This document shows positions 1-7,225 of a stretch of DNA of 15,840 nt, one piece after another. The DNA is from an uncultured Porphyromonadaceae bacterium (lineage in GTDB: Bacteria; Bacteroidota; Bacteroidia; Bacteroidales; Muribaculaceae), in assembly GCA_905193995.1 (NCBI GenBank), contig CAJJQT010000013.1, forward strand, positions 1-15,840, read 5' to 3'. The notes below the pieces were generated by a model. The model worked only from the letters and a program-made list of their open reading frames with translations, ran no database searches and had not been told where the DNA came from. Every line of letters begins with the position of its first letter. The stretch's first letter is position 1. Made by a program: the position numbers and the translations under genes.

Positions 1-942
1 CCTTCGTACGAAGGGCAGATCCTTGTCTCCACTTTTCCTTTACTGGGCAACTACGGCGTCCCGCCCCGCGGCGGCTCACCCGACCTTAGCCAGCACTTCG
101 AGAGCGCTCGCATCCACTGCCGCGCCATCGTGGCGCAGGACTATGCCTGGGAGCACAGCCACTGGCTGGCCGACCGCACCCTGGAGCAGTGGCTCAAGGA
201 AGAGAAGATCCCCGGCATCTACGGCATCGACACGCGCGCGCTGACCAAGCACCTGCGTCAGGCCGGATCGATGCTCGGCAAGATCGTCTTCGAGGGGCAG
301 CCCGACGACGTTGTCGATTTCTATGACCCGAACGCCGAGAACCTGATCGCCATGACCTCGTGCGGCGACGTCACCGAGTACGGCCCCGCCGACGGCAAGC
401 GCGTGGTGCTGGTCGACTGCGGCATCAAGCACAATATCATCCGCTGCCTCGTGGCCCGCGGCGTCCGCGTCGTCCGCGTGCCGTGGGACTTCGACTTCAA
501 CACCCTGGAGTGGGACGGCCTGTTCATCTCCAACGGCCCCGGCAACCCCGACTTCGCCGAAGTGACCGTCGACCACATACGCCGTGCCCTGCCCCTGGGC
601 AAGCCCGTCTGCGGCATCTGCATGGGCAACCAGCTGCTGGCCAAGGCCGCCGGCGCCAAGACATACAAGCTCAAGTACGGCCACCGCAGCCACAACCAGC
701 CGGTGCGCCGCCTCGGCACCGATTCCTGCTACATCACCTCGCAGAACCACGGCTTTGCCGTCGATGACTCGACGCTGCCGGCCGACTGGGAGCCGCTGTT
801 CGTCAACATGAACGACGGCACCAACGAGGGCATCCGCCACCGCTCGCTGCCCTACTTCTCGGCCCAGTTCCACCCCGAGGCCTCGAGCGGCCCGCGCGAC
901 ACCGAGTTCCTTTTCGATGAATTTGTCAACCTCCTGAAATGA
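1..942 (+). CDS. carA: Carbamoyl-phosphate synthase small subunit (glutaminase), 5' truncated by window edge
   Basis: This subunit hydrolyses glutamine and passes ammonia to CarB for carbamoyl phosphate synthesis, the entry to pyrimidines and arginine, in the cytoplasm. The reading frame is open from base 1 and gives 313 residues. It begins at PSYEGQILVSTFP, which matches roughly residue 45-50 of E. coli CarA, so about 50 N-terminal residues lie outside the window. The class I glutamine amidotransferase domain fills the second half: oxyanion loop SNGPGNPD, nucleophile Cys in CGICMGNQ (codon 619-621), then FHPEA with the catalytic His (871-873) and Glu (877-879). The usual GHQ after the nucleophile is GNQ here, which I believe is common in Bacteroidota. 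The stop overlaps the carB start as ATGA, implying translational coupling. An internal ATG at 130 is not the start, because conserved CarA sequence continues upstream of it. Confidence 0.97.
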   Translation, partial: PSYEGQILVSTFPLLGNYGVPPRGGSPDLSQHFESARIHCRAIVAQDYAWEHSHWLADRTLEQWLKEEKIPGIYGIDTRALTKHLRQAGSMLGKIVFEGQPDDVVDFYDPNAENLIAMTSCGDVTEYGPADGKRVVLVDCGIKHNIIRCLVARGVRVVRVPWDFDFNTLEWDGLFISNGPGNPDFAEVTVDHIRRALPLGKPVCGICMGNQLLAKAAGAKTYKLKYGHRSHNQPVRRLGTDSCYITSQNHGFAVDDSTLPADWEPLFVNMNDGTNEGIRHRSLPYFSAQFHPEASSGPRDTEFLFDEFVNLLK

Positions 943-3900
943 TGAACAAAGACACTACCATAAAGAAAGCCCTGCTGCTGGGCAGCGGCGCCCTGAAGAT
1001 CGGCGAGGCCGGCGAATTCGACTACTCCGGCGCACAAGCCCTGAAGGCCCTGCGCGAGGAAGGCATCACCACGGTGCTCATCAACCCCAACATCGCCACC
1101 GTGCAGACCTCCGAGGGTTTTGCCGACAAGATCTACTTCCTGCCCGTGACGCCCGAATTCGTCGAGCGCGTCATCGAGCGCGAGCGCCCCGACGGCATCC
1201 TGCTGGCCTTCGGCGGCCAGACGGCCCTCAACTGCGGAGTCGAGCTCTACCGCTCGGGCGTTCTGGAGAAGTACGGCGTCAAGGTGCTCGGCACGCCCGT
1301 ACAGGCCATCATCGAGACCGAGGACCGCGAGCTGTTCGTCGAAAAGCTCGACCAGATCGACGTCAAGACCATTCGCAGCAGTGCCGCCAGCGACATTCCC
1401 GCCGCCCTGGCCATCGCCGAGGATCTCGGCTACCCGGTCATCGTCCGCGCGGCCTACGCCTTAGGCGGCCTCGGCAGCGGATTCTGCGAGAACGCCGCCG
1501 AGCTGTCGGCCCTGGTCGAGAAAGCTCTGGCATTCTCGCCCCAGGTACTTATCGAGAAGTCGCTCAAGGGCTGGAAGGAAGTCGAATACGAGGTCGTGCG
1601 CGACCGGTTCGACAACTGCATCACCGTCTGCAACATGGAGAACTTCGACCCGCTGGGCATTCACACCGGCGAGAGCATCGTAGTGGCTCCGTCGCAGACC
1701 CTGAGCAACGACGACTACCACAAGCTGCGCTCGCTCGCCATCAAAATCATCCGCCATATCGGCATCGTCGGGGAATGCAACGTGCAGTACGCCTACGACC
1801 CCGACTCGATGGACTACCGCGTCATCGAGGTCAACGCCCGCCTGAGCCGCTCGTCGGCCCTGGCGTCGAAAGCCACAGGCTACCCGCTGGCCTTCGTGGC
1901 CGCCAAGCTCGGCCTGGGCTACGGCCTGTTCGACCTCCGCAACAACGTCACCCGCTCTACCTCGGCGTTCTTCGAGCCCGCGCTCGACTACGTGGTGGTG
2001 AAGATACCGCGCTGGGACCTCGGCAAGTTCCACGGCGTCAACCGCGAGATCGGCTCGTCGATGAAATCGGTCGGCGAGGTCATGGCCATCGGACGCACCT
2101 TCGAGGAAGCCTTCCAGAAAGGTCTGCGCATGATCGGCCAGGGCATGCACGGCTTCGTCGAGAACAAGAAGATGCGGTGCGACGACCTCGACAAGGCGCT
2201 GTCGTCGCCGACGGACCGCCGCGTGTTCGCCCTGGCGGCCGCTTTCGCGCGCGGCTACAGCGTCGCCCGCATCCACGAGCTGACCAAGATCGACCGCTGG
2301 TTCCTCTACAAGCTCCACAATATCATCGCCACGGCCGGTGACCTCGAGAAATACGACGATATCGAGACCATTCCCGCCGAGTTGCTGCGCCTGGCCAAGG
2401 AGCAGGGATTCAGTGACTTCCAGATAGCCCGCTCGGTGCTCAAAGGCGCCATGACCGACAGCCAGACGGCCCTGCTCGAGGTGCGCCGGCGCCGCAAGAA
2501 GCTCGGCATCGTGCCCGTGGTGAAGCAGATCGACACCCTGGCCGCCGAATATCCGGCCATGACCAACTACCTCTACCTGACCTACAACGGCAGCGAGAGC
2601 GATGTCGAATACCTCCACGACCACCGTTCGGTGATCGTCCTCGGCTCGGGCGCCTACCGCATAGGCTCGTCGGTCGAGTTCGACTGGTGCTCGGTCAATG
2701 CCCTGATGACCGTAAAGCAGCAGGGCTGGCGCTCGGTCATGATCAACTACAACCCCGAGACCGTGTCGACCGACTACGACGCCTGCGACCGCCTCTACTT
2801 CGACGAGCTCACCTTCGAGCGCGTCATGGACATCATCGACCTCGAGCAGCCTCACGGCACGATTCTATCGGTCGGCGGTCAGATACCGAACAACCTCGCC
2901 ACGCGCCTCGACAGCTGCGGCGTCAACATCTTAGGCACCTCGGCCGCAAGTATTGACAACGCCGAGGACCGCCACAAGTTCTCGGCCATGCTCGACCGCC
3001 TCGGCATCGACCAACCCCGCTGGCGCGAGCTCACCAGCATGGACGACATCAACTCGTTCGTCGACCAGGTCGGATTTCCGGTGCTCGTCCGCCCCAGCTA
3101 CGTGCTCTCGGGCGCGGCCATGAATGTATGCTCCAACCGCGAGGATCTTGTCCGCTTCCTTGAACTTGCCTCGGAGGTGTCGAAGCAGCACCCCGTCGTC
3201 GTGACCGAGTTCATCCAGGACGCCAAGGAGATCGAGATGGACGCTGTGGCGCAGGACGGAGTCATCAAGGCCTACGCAATATCCGAGCATATCGAATATG
3301 CCGGTGTCCACTCCGGCGACGCCACTATCCAGTTCCCGCCTCAGAAGCTCTACGTCGAGACTATGCGGCGCATCAAGAAGGTGTCGTCGACCATCGCCAA
3401 GGCCCTGAACATCTCAGGTCCGTTCAACATCCAGTTCCTGGCCAAGGACAACGACATCAAGGTCATAGAATGCAACCTGCGCGCTTCGCGCTCGTTCCCG
3501 TTCGTGAGCAAGGTGCTAAAGATCAACTTCATCGACCTGGCCACGCGCATCATGCTCGGCGAGCAGGTCGAAAAGCCCGCCAAGAGCGCCTTCGACCTCG
3601 ACTACGTCGGCGTGAAGGCCTCGCAGTTCTCGTTCTCGCGCCTGCAGGGCGCCGACCCGGTCCTCGGTGTCGACATGGCGTCGACCGGTGAGGTCGGCTG
3701 CATCGGCGAGACCACCTCGGAGGCCGTGCTCAAATCGCTTCTTTCGGTCGGTCACCGCGTGCCGCGCAAGGGCGTCCTGCTCAGCTCGGGTACGGCCAAG
3801 CACAAGGCCGCCATGCTCGAGGCCGCACGCCGGCTGGCCAAGGACGGCTACAGGCTCTACGCTACCGAAGGCACTCACAAGTTCCTTGCCGACAACGATG

Positions 3901-4169
3901 TGCCTTCGACTCTTGTGTACAAGCCATCCGAGCCCGACCGCCATCCGCAGGCTCTCGAGATACTGCACAACCACGAAGTAGACCTGGTCGTAAACATCCC
4001 CCGCGACCTTTCGAGCGCCGAGATCAGCAACGGCTACCGCATCCGCCGCGCCGCCATCGACCTCAACATACCGCTGCTCACCAACGCGCGCCTGGCGTCG
4101 GCCTTCATCACGGCCTTCACCACCCTTCCGACCTCCAAAGTCGAGATCCGCGCCTGGGACGAATACTAA
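939..4169 (+). CDS. carB: Carbamoyl-phosphate synthase large subunit
   Basis: The 1076-residue synthetase subunit uses two ATP to build carbamoyl phosphate from bicarbonate and ammonia delivered by CarA; the length matches the family. Two homologous halves are visible. The first starts with LGSGALKIGEAGEFDYSG near residue 14 and has the ATP-grasp signature EVNARLSRSSALASKATGYP. The second starts with VLGSGAYRIGSSVEFDW near residue 567 and has ECNLRASRSFPFVSKV. The C-terminal methylglyoxal-synthase-like allosteric domain begins around residue 940 (KGVLLSSGTAKHK) and contains ATEGTHKFL; in the family it binds regulators such as UMP. Two adjacent ATGs (939 and 942) are possible starts, and both overlap the carA stop. 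The variant glycine-loop wording (ALKIGEAGE rather than the enterobacterial PIVIGQACE) fits Bacteroidota. The gene is followed immediately by a strong terminator. Confidence 0.98.
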   Translation: MMNKDTTIKKALLLGSGALKIGEAGEFDYSGAQALKALREEGITTVLINPNIATVQTSEGFADKIYFLPVTPEFVERVIERERPDGILLAFGGQTALNCGVELYRSGVLEKYGVKVLGTPVQAIIETEDRELFVEKLDQIDVKTIRSSAASDIPAALAIAEDLGYPVIVRAAYALGGLGSGFCENAAELSALVEKALAFSPQVLIEKSLKGWKEVEYEVVRDRFDNCITVCNMENFDPLGIHTGESIVVAPSQTLSNDDYHKLRSLAIKIIRHIGIVGECNVQYAYDPDSMDYRVIEVNARLSRSSALASKATGYPLAFVAAKLGLGYGLFDLRNNVTRSTSAFFEPALDYVVVKIPRWDLGKFHGVNREIGSSMKSVGEVMAIGRTFEEAFQKGLRMIGQGMHGFVENKKMRCDDLDKALSSPTDRRVFALAAAFARGYSVARIHELTKIDRWFLYKLHNIIATAGDLEKYDDIETIPAELLRLAKEQGFSDFQIARSVLKGAMTDSQTALLEVRRRRKKLGIVPVVKQIDTLAAEYPAMTNYLYLTYNGSESDVEYLHDHRSVIVLGSGAYRIGSSVEFDWCSVNALMTVKQQGWRSVMINYNPETVSTDYDACDRLYFDELTFERVMDIIDLEQPHGTILSVGGQIPNNLATRLDSCGVNILGTSAASIDNAEDRHKFSAMLDRLGIDQPRWRELTSMDDINSFVDQVGFPVLVRPSYVLSGAAMNVCSNREDLVRFLELASEVSKQHPVVVTEFIQDAKEIEMDAVAQDGVIKAYAISEHIEYAGVHSGDATIQFPPQKLYVETMRRIKKVSSTIAKALNISGPFNIQFLAKDNDIKVIECNLRASRSFPFVSKVLKINFIDLATRIMLGEQVEKPAKSAFDLDYVGVKASQFSFSRLQGADPVLGVDMASTGEVGCIGETTSEAVLKSLLSVGHRVPRKGVLLSSGTAKHKAAMLEAARRLAKDGYRLYATEGTHKFLADNDVPSTLVYKPSEPDRHPQALEILHNHEVDLVVNIPRDLSSAEISNGYRIRRAAIDLNIPLLTNARLASAFITAFTTLPTSKVEIRAWDEY

Positions 4170-4172
4170 ACC

Positions 4173-4233
4173 AAAATGTATACAGCAGAGGAGGAAGGCA
4201 ATCCGAGCCTTCCTCCTCTGCTGTGTACATTTT
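4173..4233. terminator. Bidirectional intrinsic terminator between convergent carB and the 4251-4745 gene
   Basis: A 27-base left arm (4173-4199) and a 27-base right arm (4207-4233) are reverse complements except at one position, which is a U-G wobble in the plus-strand transcript. The loop is 7 bases. The arms end in AAAA and TTTT, so either strand's transcript ends in a short U run. It starts 4 bases after the carB stop and lies 17 bases past the stop of the convergent minus-strand gene, so it can serve both. Confidence 0.9.
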
Positions 4234-4250
4234 GTTGAAAGTCTCTATCT

Positions 4251-4745
4251 TTATTCGTGAAACAATAGGCTAACGACATTGGAACTCCAAAGTCTAATTA
4301 TTAAAGTCTTAAGTTCTTCTATTTTTTTCTTTACATCATCTTGGTAGTCAAATAGCAATGTTGATGAAGATAGAATTGTCTGACTGCTGTCATTAACGAT
4401 TGATAACTTGTAATAATAAGGTTTATATTTATTGTCTGATTTTACGGAAGCCTTTGTTATCTCATTAGTCATATCATCAAAGGCCCATTTTAAAATTGGT
4501 GATTTCCTGCATGTAGTTGAAACACAATTCCCTTTCCCATCAAGAATTGCGACATCACATATAGAATCTCCATCGGTAATGTATATATCAATTATGTTGG
4601 AGAAACCAAATTCATACCGTATATATTTACGACCCGAATCCCATCGTATTTCATTCCTGTATTCACCTTCATCGCATTCCGAAGAATAAATCATATTGGT
4701 GAAAAATAGACAAAATGTTGCGACTATTAAAAGATATTTCATCAT
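4251..4745 (-). CDS. Small secreted protein of unknown function, paralog of the 4869-5396 gene
   Basis: The 164-residue product starts with MMKYLLIVATFCLFF, a hydrophobic export signal with two candidate starts (4745 and 4742); the second aligns with the start of the neighbouring paralog. The mature part is acidic and rich in Asp, Ser and Ile. It shares with the neighbour a Cys before the core (C74), the core SPILKWAFDDM (82-92), a tyrosine-rich strand PYYYKLSI (109-116) and a final helix KKIEELKTLIIRLW (140-153). I recognise no domain or enzyme motif. The sequence is AT-rich (19 GC of 60 bases at 4261-4320) beside very GC-rich genes, suggesting transfer. The first ATG overlaps the stop of an upstream coding tail as ATGA. 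It ends 17 bases before the shared terminator. An immunity-type or decayed surface protein is possible, but nothing proves it. Confidence 0.7.
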   Translation of the reverse strand: MMKYLLIVATFCLFFTNMIYSSECDEGEYRNEIRWDSGRKYIRYEFGFSNIIDIYITDGDSICDVAILDGKGNCVSTTCRKSPILKWAFDDMTNEITKASVKSDNKYKPYYYKLSIVNDSSQTILSSSTLLFDYQDDVKKKIEELKTLIIRLWSSNVVSLLFHE

Positions 4746-4933
4746 CTAAAGTTTGGCAGCGACATGTAATTAGGAATATATTGGTTCATAGGAGCATGCT
4801 CTGTTCCATTTCTAAATAATGGGCTCCCCATATTTCGTAAAATAAGGTTCTCAAACTGAGTAATAAGTTTAAAGCGGGGTTGGAAGTTTTCTCCGAATTT
4901 CCTCCGGAACCGCAATCCAGTACATAAAATATT
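4742..4933 (-). pseudogene. Coding tail without start, ending LPNFR-stop; likely frameshifted 3' end of the 4869-5396 gene or a relic of another gene
   Basis: Reading the minus strand one frame away from the end of the 4869-5396 gene gives 63 open codons that run on past its stop. The tail reads naturally (for example RNMGSPLFRNGTEHAPMNQY, then IPNYMSLPNFR) and its TGA overlaps the ATG of the next gene as ATGA, as functional genes often do. It has no convincing start of its own; the only early ATG precedes GSPLF and lacks a ribosome site. A one-base change near the AAAA run at 4887-4890 would join it to the preceding gene, giving a protein of about 215 residues. Alternatively it is the 3' end of a deleted gene. 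I do not recognise the sequence. Confidence 0.5.
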
Positions 4934-5396
4934 TCAGGTCGTTTAATTTATTATTAAAAGTTACACTGTCTGTGCCGACATATGAGTTAGTATCTGTACT
5001 ATCAAAGATTATTTCTTTTTTTGATGAAGATAGTACTAATCGTTCATAAAATGGCCAATATGTTATGTTCTCAATCGGTTCCATTTCGTGACAAAATAAC
5101 GCCATCGTGTCCAAGCCCCATTTCAATACGGATGCATCAACATCGATGGTGTCAATACGACAATCATTATTTCGCGTATTACCCGAGACCCAAATATAAC
5201 GGTCTTTTTCAGAAACAACTAAAGACCAAATATGACCATGATGTCCTTTAATATAATAAAGAAAATTTTTCCCTTCAATTATATTAGTAATTGAGTCGCT
5301 AAAATTATTTATAACATCGAAACGTTGGCAGTCCAATTGTGAAACACATGCTATAGAGCTAACTATTAGAAAGAAATATGGTACAAGATATTTCAT
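4869..5396 (-). CDS. Small secreted protein or lipoprotein of unknown function, paralog of the 4251-4745 gene
   Basis: The 175-residue product starts MKYLVPYFFLIVSSIACVSQ, a signal sequence with a possible but imperfect lipobox (SIAC, Cys17). The first 12 coding bases are identical to those of the downstream paralog from its second ATG. Shared landmarks are Cys79, the core ASVLKWGLDTM (88-98), WPFYERLVL (114-122) and a final segment NNKLNDLKYFMYWI (148-161). Outside these the two have diverged strongly, so the duplication is old or the pair was acquired separately. No known domain was recognised. The current end, IRRKLPTPL, may not be native, since a natural-looking sequence continues in another frame down to the start of the next gene. 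The AT-rich composition again contrasts with the neighbours. The ATG sits 2 bases after the stop of another coding tail. Confidence 0.65.
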   Translation of the reverse strand: MKYLVPYFFLIVSSIACVSQLDCQRFDVINNFSDSITNIIEGKNFLYYIKGHHGHIWSLVVSEKDRYIWVSGNTRNNDCRIDTIDVDASVLKWGLDTMALFCHEMEPIENITYWPFYERLVLSSSKKEIIFDSTDTNSYVGTDSVTFNNKLNDLKYFMYWIAVPEEIRRKLPTPL

Positions 5397-5398
5397 AT

Positions 5399-5560
5399 CT
5401 ATCTGAATATTGGTAATAAGGATGGTTGTTCATCAAGATATAGACGTATTCCTTCTTTGTCTTCTGCGAAGATAAGGCCGAAAGCATATTTGATGAACTG
5501 ATAATAGAGTATAGGGTATTCTTCCTTACGTTTTTCAGCTGTTAGCTCCGGTTCATTGAT
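5399..5560 (-). pseudogene. Coding tail without start codon, ending LPIFR-stop; relic of an unidentified gene
   Basis: Between aroC and the 4869-5396 gene, the minus strand holds 53 open codons after an in-frame TAA at 5561-5563. There is no ATG, GTG or TTG start before the conserved-looking part. It reads TAEKRKEEYPILYYQFIKYA, followed by a segment with IRLYLDE, and ends QPSLLPIFR-TAG only 2 bases before the next ATG. The IRLYLDE strand vaguely recalls DUF3800-type proteins, but I hold that weakly. The last residues resemble the LPNFR ending of the other tail, and the bases across the stop and next start are alike in both places. This suggests one repeated unit. AT-rich codons match the island and not aroC. 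Confidence 0.45.
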
Positions 5561-5614
5561 TTATCAACGATGTTAAGCTTGCAGACAGCTTTTAAACGTA
5601 AATTCGCGGGGCGG

Positions 5615-6691
5615 TCAGAGGCGGGCGGAGCGGGAGAGGAGGATGGCGTCGAGGACGGTGATGGAGGCCATGGCGCTGACGACGGCGACGGCGCGGGGGA
5701 CGACGCAAGCGTCGTGGCGTCCGCGGGGCTGTATCACCATGGGGTGCCCCTCGCGGTCGATGCCGGCCATTTCGCGCATCAGCGTCGCCACGGGCTTGAA
5801 GGCCACGCGGAAGTTGACGGCGCGGCCATTGGTGATACCGCCCTGGATGCCGCCGGAATGATTGGTGACGGTCGATATGCGCTTTTCGGCCGTCAGCACA
5901 AAGTGGTCGTTCATCTCGCTACCCAGGCGGCAGGCCCCTTCGAAACCCATGCCGTACTCGAAGCCTTTGGCGGCGTTGATGCTCATCATGGCCGATGCGA
6001 GCATGGCCTGCAGCTTGCCGTAGACGGGCTCGCCGACCCCGACAGGCAGCCCGTCGATAATGCCGGTGACGATCCCTCCGACGGTGTCGCCGGCTTCGCG
6101 CACGTATTTCACGAAGCGGGCCATCTCGGCGTCGGTCTCGGGGTCGGGACAGCGCATGCGGTGGCTGTAGACCTGCCCGAGTTCATTGAGCGTCACGTCG
6201 TTGCGCACGGCAATGTTGCCGATGCGCGAAGTGTATGCGTAGACGTGGACGCCCAGCCGGGCCAGAGCCGCGTCGGCCAGGGCGCCGGCGGCCACGCGCA
6301 GCGATGTCTCGCGGGCCGAGGCGCGGCCGCCTCCGCGGTGATCGCGGATGCCGTATTTCGCCTCGTAGGTATAGTCGGCGTGTGAGGGACGGTAGACGTC
6401 GCGCAGCTGGTCGTAGTCGGCCTCCCGGGCGTCGGTGTTGTCGATCACCATGGCGATGGGCGTGCCGAGCGTCATGCCGTTCAGGATTCCTGACAGTATG
6501 CGCACACGGTCGGATTCGCGGCGCTGCGATGCAAGGCTGTCGTCGCCGGGGCGGCGGCGCTCCAGGGCGCGGTTGATGTCGTCGGTGCTGACGCTGACTC
6601 CCGCGGGCATGCCGTCGACAATGGCTGTCATGGCCTCGCCGTGGCTTTCGCCCGCCGTGGTCAGACGGAAAATGTTGCCGAATGTGTTCAT
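5615..6691 (-). CDS. aroC: Chorismate synthase
   Basis: This enzyme converts 5-enolpyruvylshikimate-3-phosphate to chorismate with reduced FMN, the last common step toward aromatic amino acids, folate and menaquinone. The 358 residues match the family length. Signatures are GESHGE with the catalytic His17, RRRPGDD, RPSHADYTY with the second catalytic His at 104 (most families have RPGHADY), GGGRASARET for FMN and substrate binding, and the C-terminal RGRHDACVVPRA. The start overlaps the stop of the preceding deacylase gene by 4 bp (ATGA). It appears to be the last core gene of the operon. I found no good terminator in the 54 bases downstream, so transcripts may run into the AT-rich cassette region. 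The first residues MNTFGNIFRLTTAGESHG fit the family start exactly. Confidence 0.98.
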   Translation of the reverse strand: MNTFGNIFRLTTAGESHGEAMTAIVDGMPAGVSVSTDDINRALERRRPGDDSLASQRRESDRVRILSGILNGMTLGTPIAMVIDNTDAREADYDQLRDVYRPSHADYTYEAKYGIRDHRGGGRASARETSLRVAAGALADAALARLGVHVYAYTSRIGNIAVRNDVTLNELGQVYSHRMRCPDPETDAEMARFVKYVREAGDTVGGIVTGIIDGLPVGVGEPVYGKLQAMLASAMMSINAAKGFEYGMGFEGACRLGSEMNDHFVLTAEKRISTVTNHSGGIQGGITNGRAVNFRVAFKPVATLMREMAGIDREGHPMVIQPRGRHDACVVPRAVAVVSAMASITVLDAILLSRSARL

Positions 6692-7188
6692 AGTTGTTTC
6701 GTTAAGTCAGCCACGGTCGCGCCCGTGAACGCAATGAGCTGCCGTGGGTCGATCTTGAGCTGCAGTCCGCGGCGGCCGGCGCTCACGAAGATGGCGTCGA
6801 AATCAGTGGCTGTGTTATGGATAAATGTGTCAAAAGGTTTTTTCATGCCGATGGGCGAGCAGCCGCCGCGGATGTAGCCGGTCAGCGGCAGGAGTTCCTT
6901 CATCGGTATCATTTCCACTTTCTTGGCGCCGGCGGCCCGGGCGGCCTTCTTGAGGTCGACTTCCATGTCGCCGGGGATCACGCATACCAGATACTGGCGC
7001 GGGCCTGAGGTGAGTACCAGGGTCTTGAACACGCGGGCGATGTCCTCGCCCAGTTCGGCGGCCACGTGTGTGGCCGCCAGATCCGTTTCGTCGACCCGGT
7101 AGGGGATCAGTTCGTATTGTATGCCGGCGCGGTCGAGCAGACGGGCCACGTTGGTCTTTTCAATCTTGTTTTTGTCAGCTTTTTCCAT
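6688..7188 (-). CDS. ybaK: YbaK/EbsC-type aminoacyl-tRNA deacylase (probable Cys-tRNA(Pro) deacylase)
   Basis: The 166 residues match the YbaK subfamily of the YbaK/ProX editing superfamily, which clears mischarged aminoacyl-tRNA, typically Cys-tRNA(Pro), in trans. Visible features are FKTLVL with the conserved lysine, KKAARAAGAKKVEM, then GYIRGGCSPIGMKK and VSAGRRGLQL, both typical of YbaK. The N-terminal segment MEKADKNKIEKTNVARLLDRAG gives a helix before the strand YELIPY; a later start would cut it, so the first ATG is kept. It sits between aroB and aroC, with a 37 bp gap on the aroB side and an ATGA overlap into aroC, so it is likely co-expressed with them. Nothing ties its activity to the shikimate pathway. 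Substrate specificity within the family cannot be read from sequence alone. Confidence 0.9.
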   Translation of the reverse strand: MEKADKNKIEKTNVARLLDRAGIQYELIPYRVDETDLAATHVAAELGEDIARVFKTLVLTSGPRQYLVCVIPGDMEVDLKKAARAAGAKKVEMIPMKELLPLTGYIRGGCSPIGMKKPFDTFIHNTATDFDAIFVSAGRRGLQLKIDPRQLIAFTGATVADLTKQL

Positions 7189-7225
7189 ATCGGCAGGTAA
7201 TGTGTACGTGAAAGTGACCGGAGAA

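Noticed and set aside
1461..2855. 464-residue open frame opposite carB
   Set aside because: It is the mirror of a strongly biased GC-rich gene; its composition (rich in Val, Ala, Asp, His, Gly) is typical of antisense shadow, and carB is certain.
5191..5198. TATATTTG promoter-like box on the minus strand inside the 4869-5396 gene
   Set aside because: It matches the -7 consensus, but no -33 element stands at a proper distance, and such boxes are expected by chance in AT-rich coding DNA.
4251..5396. Calling the two small proteins immunity proteins and the tails toxins
   Set aside because: The layout is suggestive, but no toxin domain, delivery gene or known immunity fold could be recognised, so no such function is assigned.
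5570..5612. AAGCT/AGCTT inverted repeat downstream of aroC as a terminator
   Set aside because: The stem is only 5 bp and no U run follows.
5570..6385. 271-residue plus-strand frame opposite aroC
   Set aside because: aroC is unambiguous on the minus strand; the opposite frame is Gly/Ala/Asp/Val/His-rich shadow sequence.
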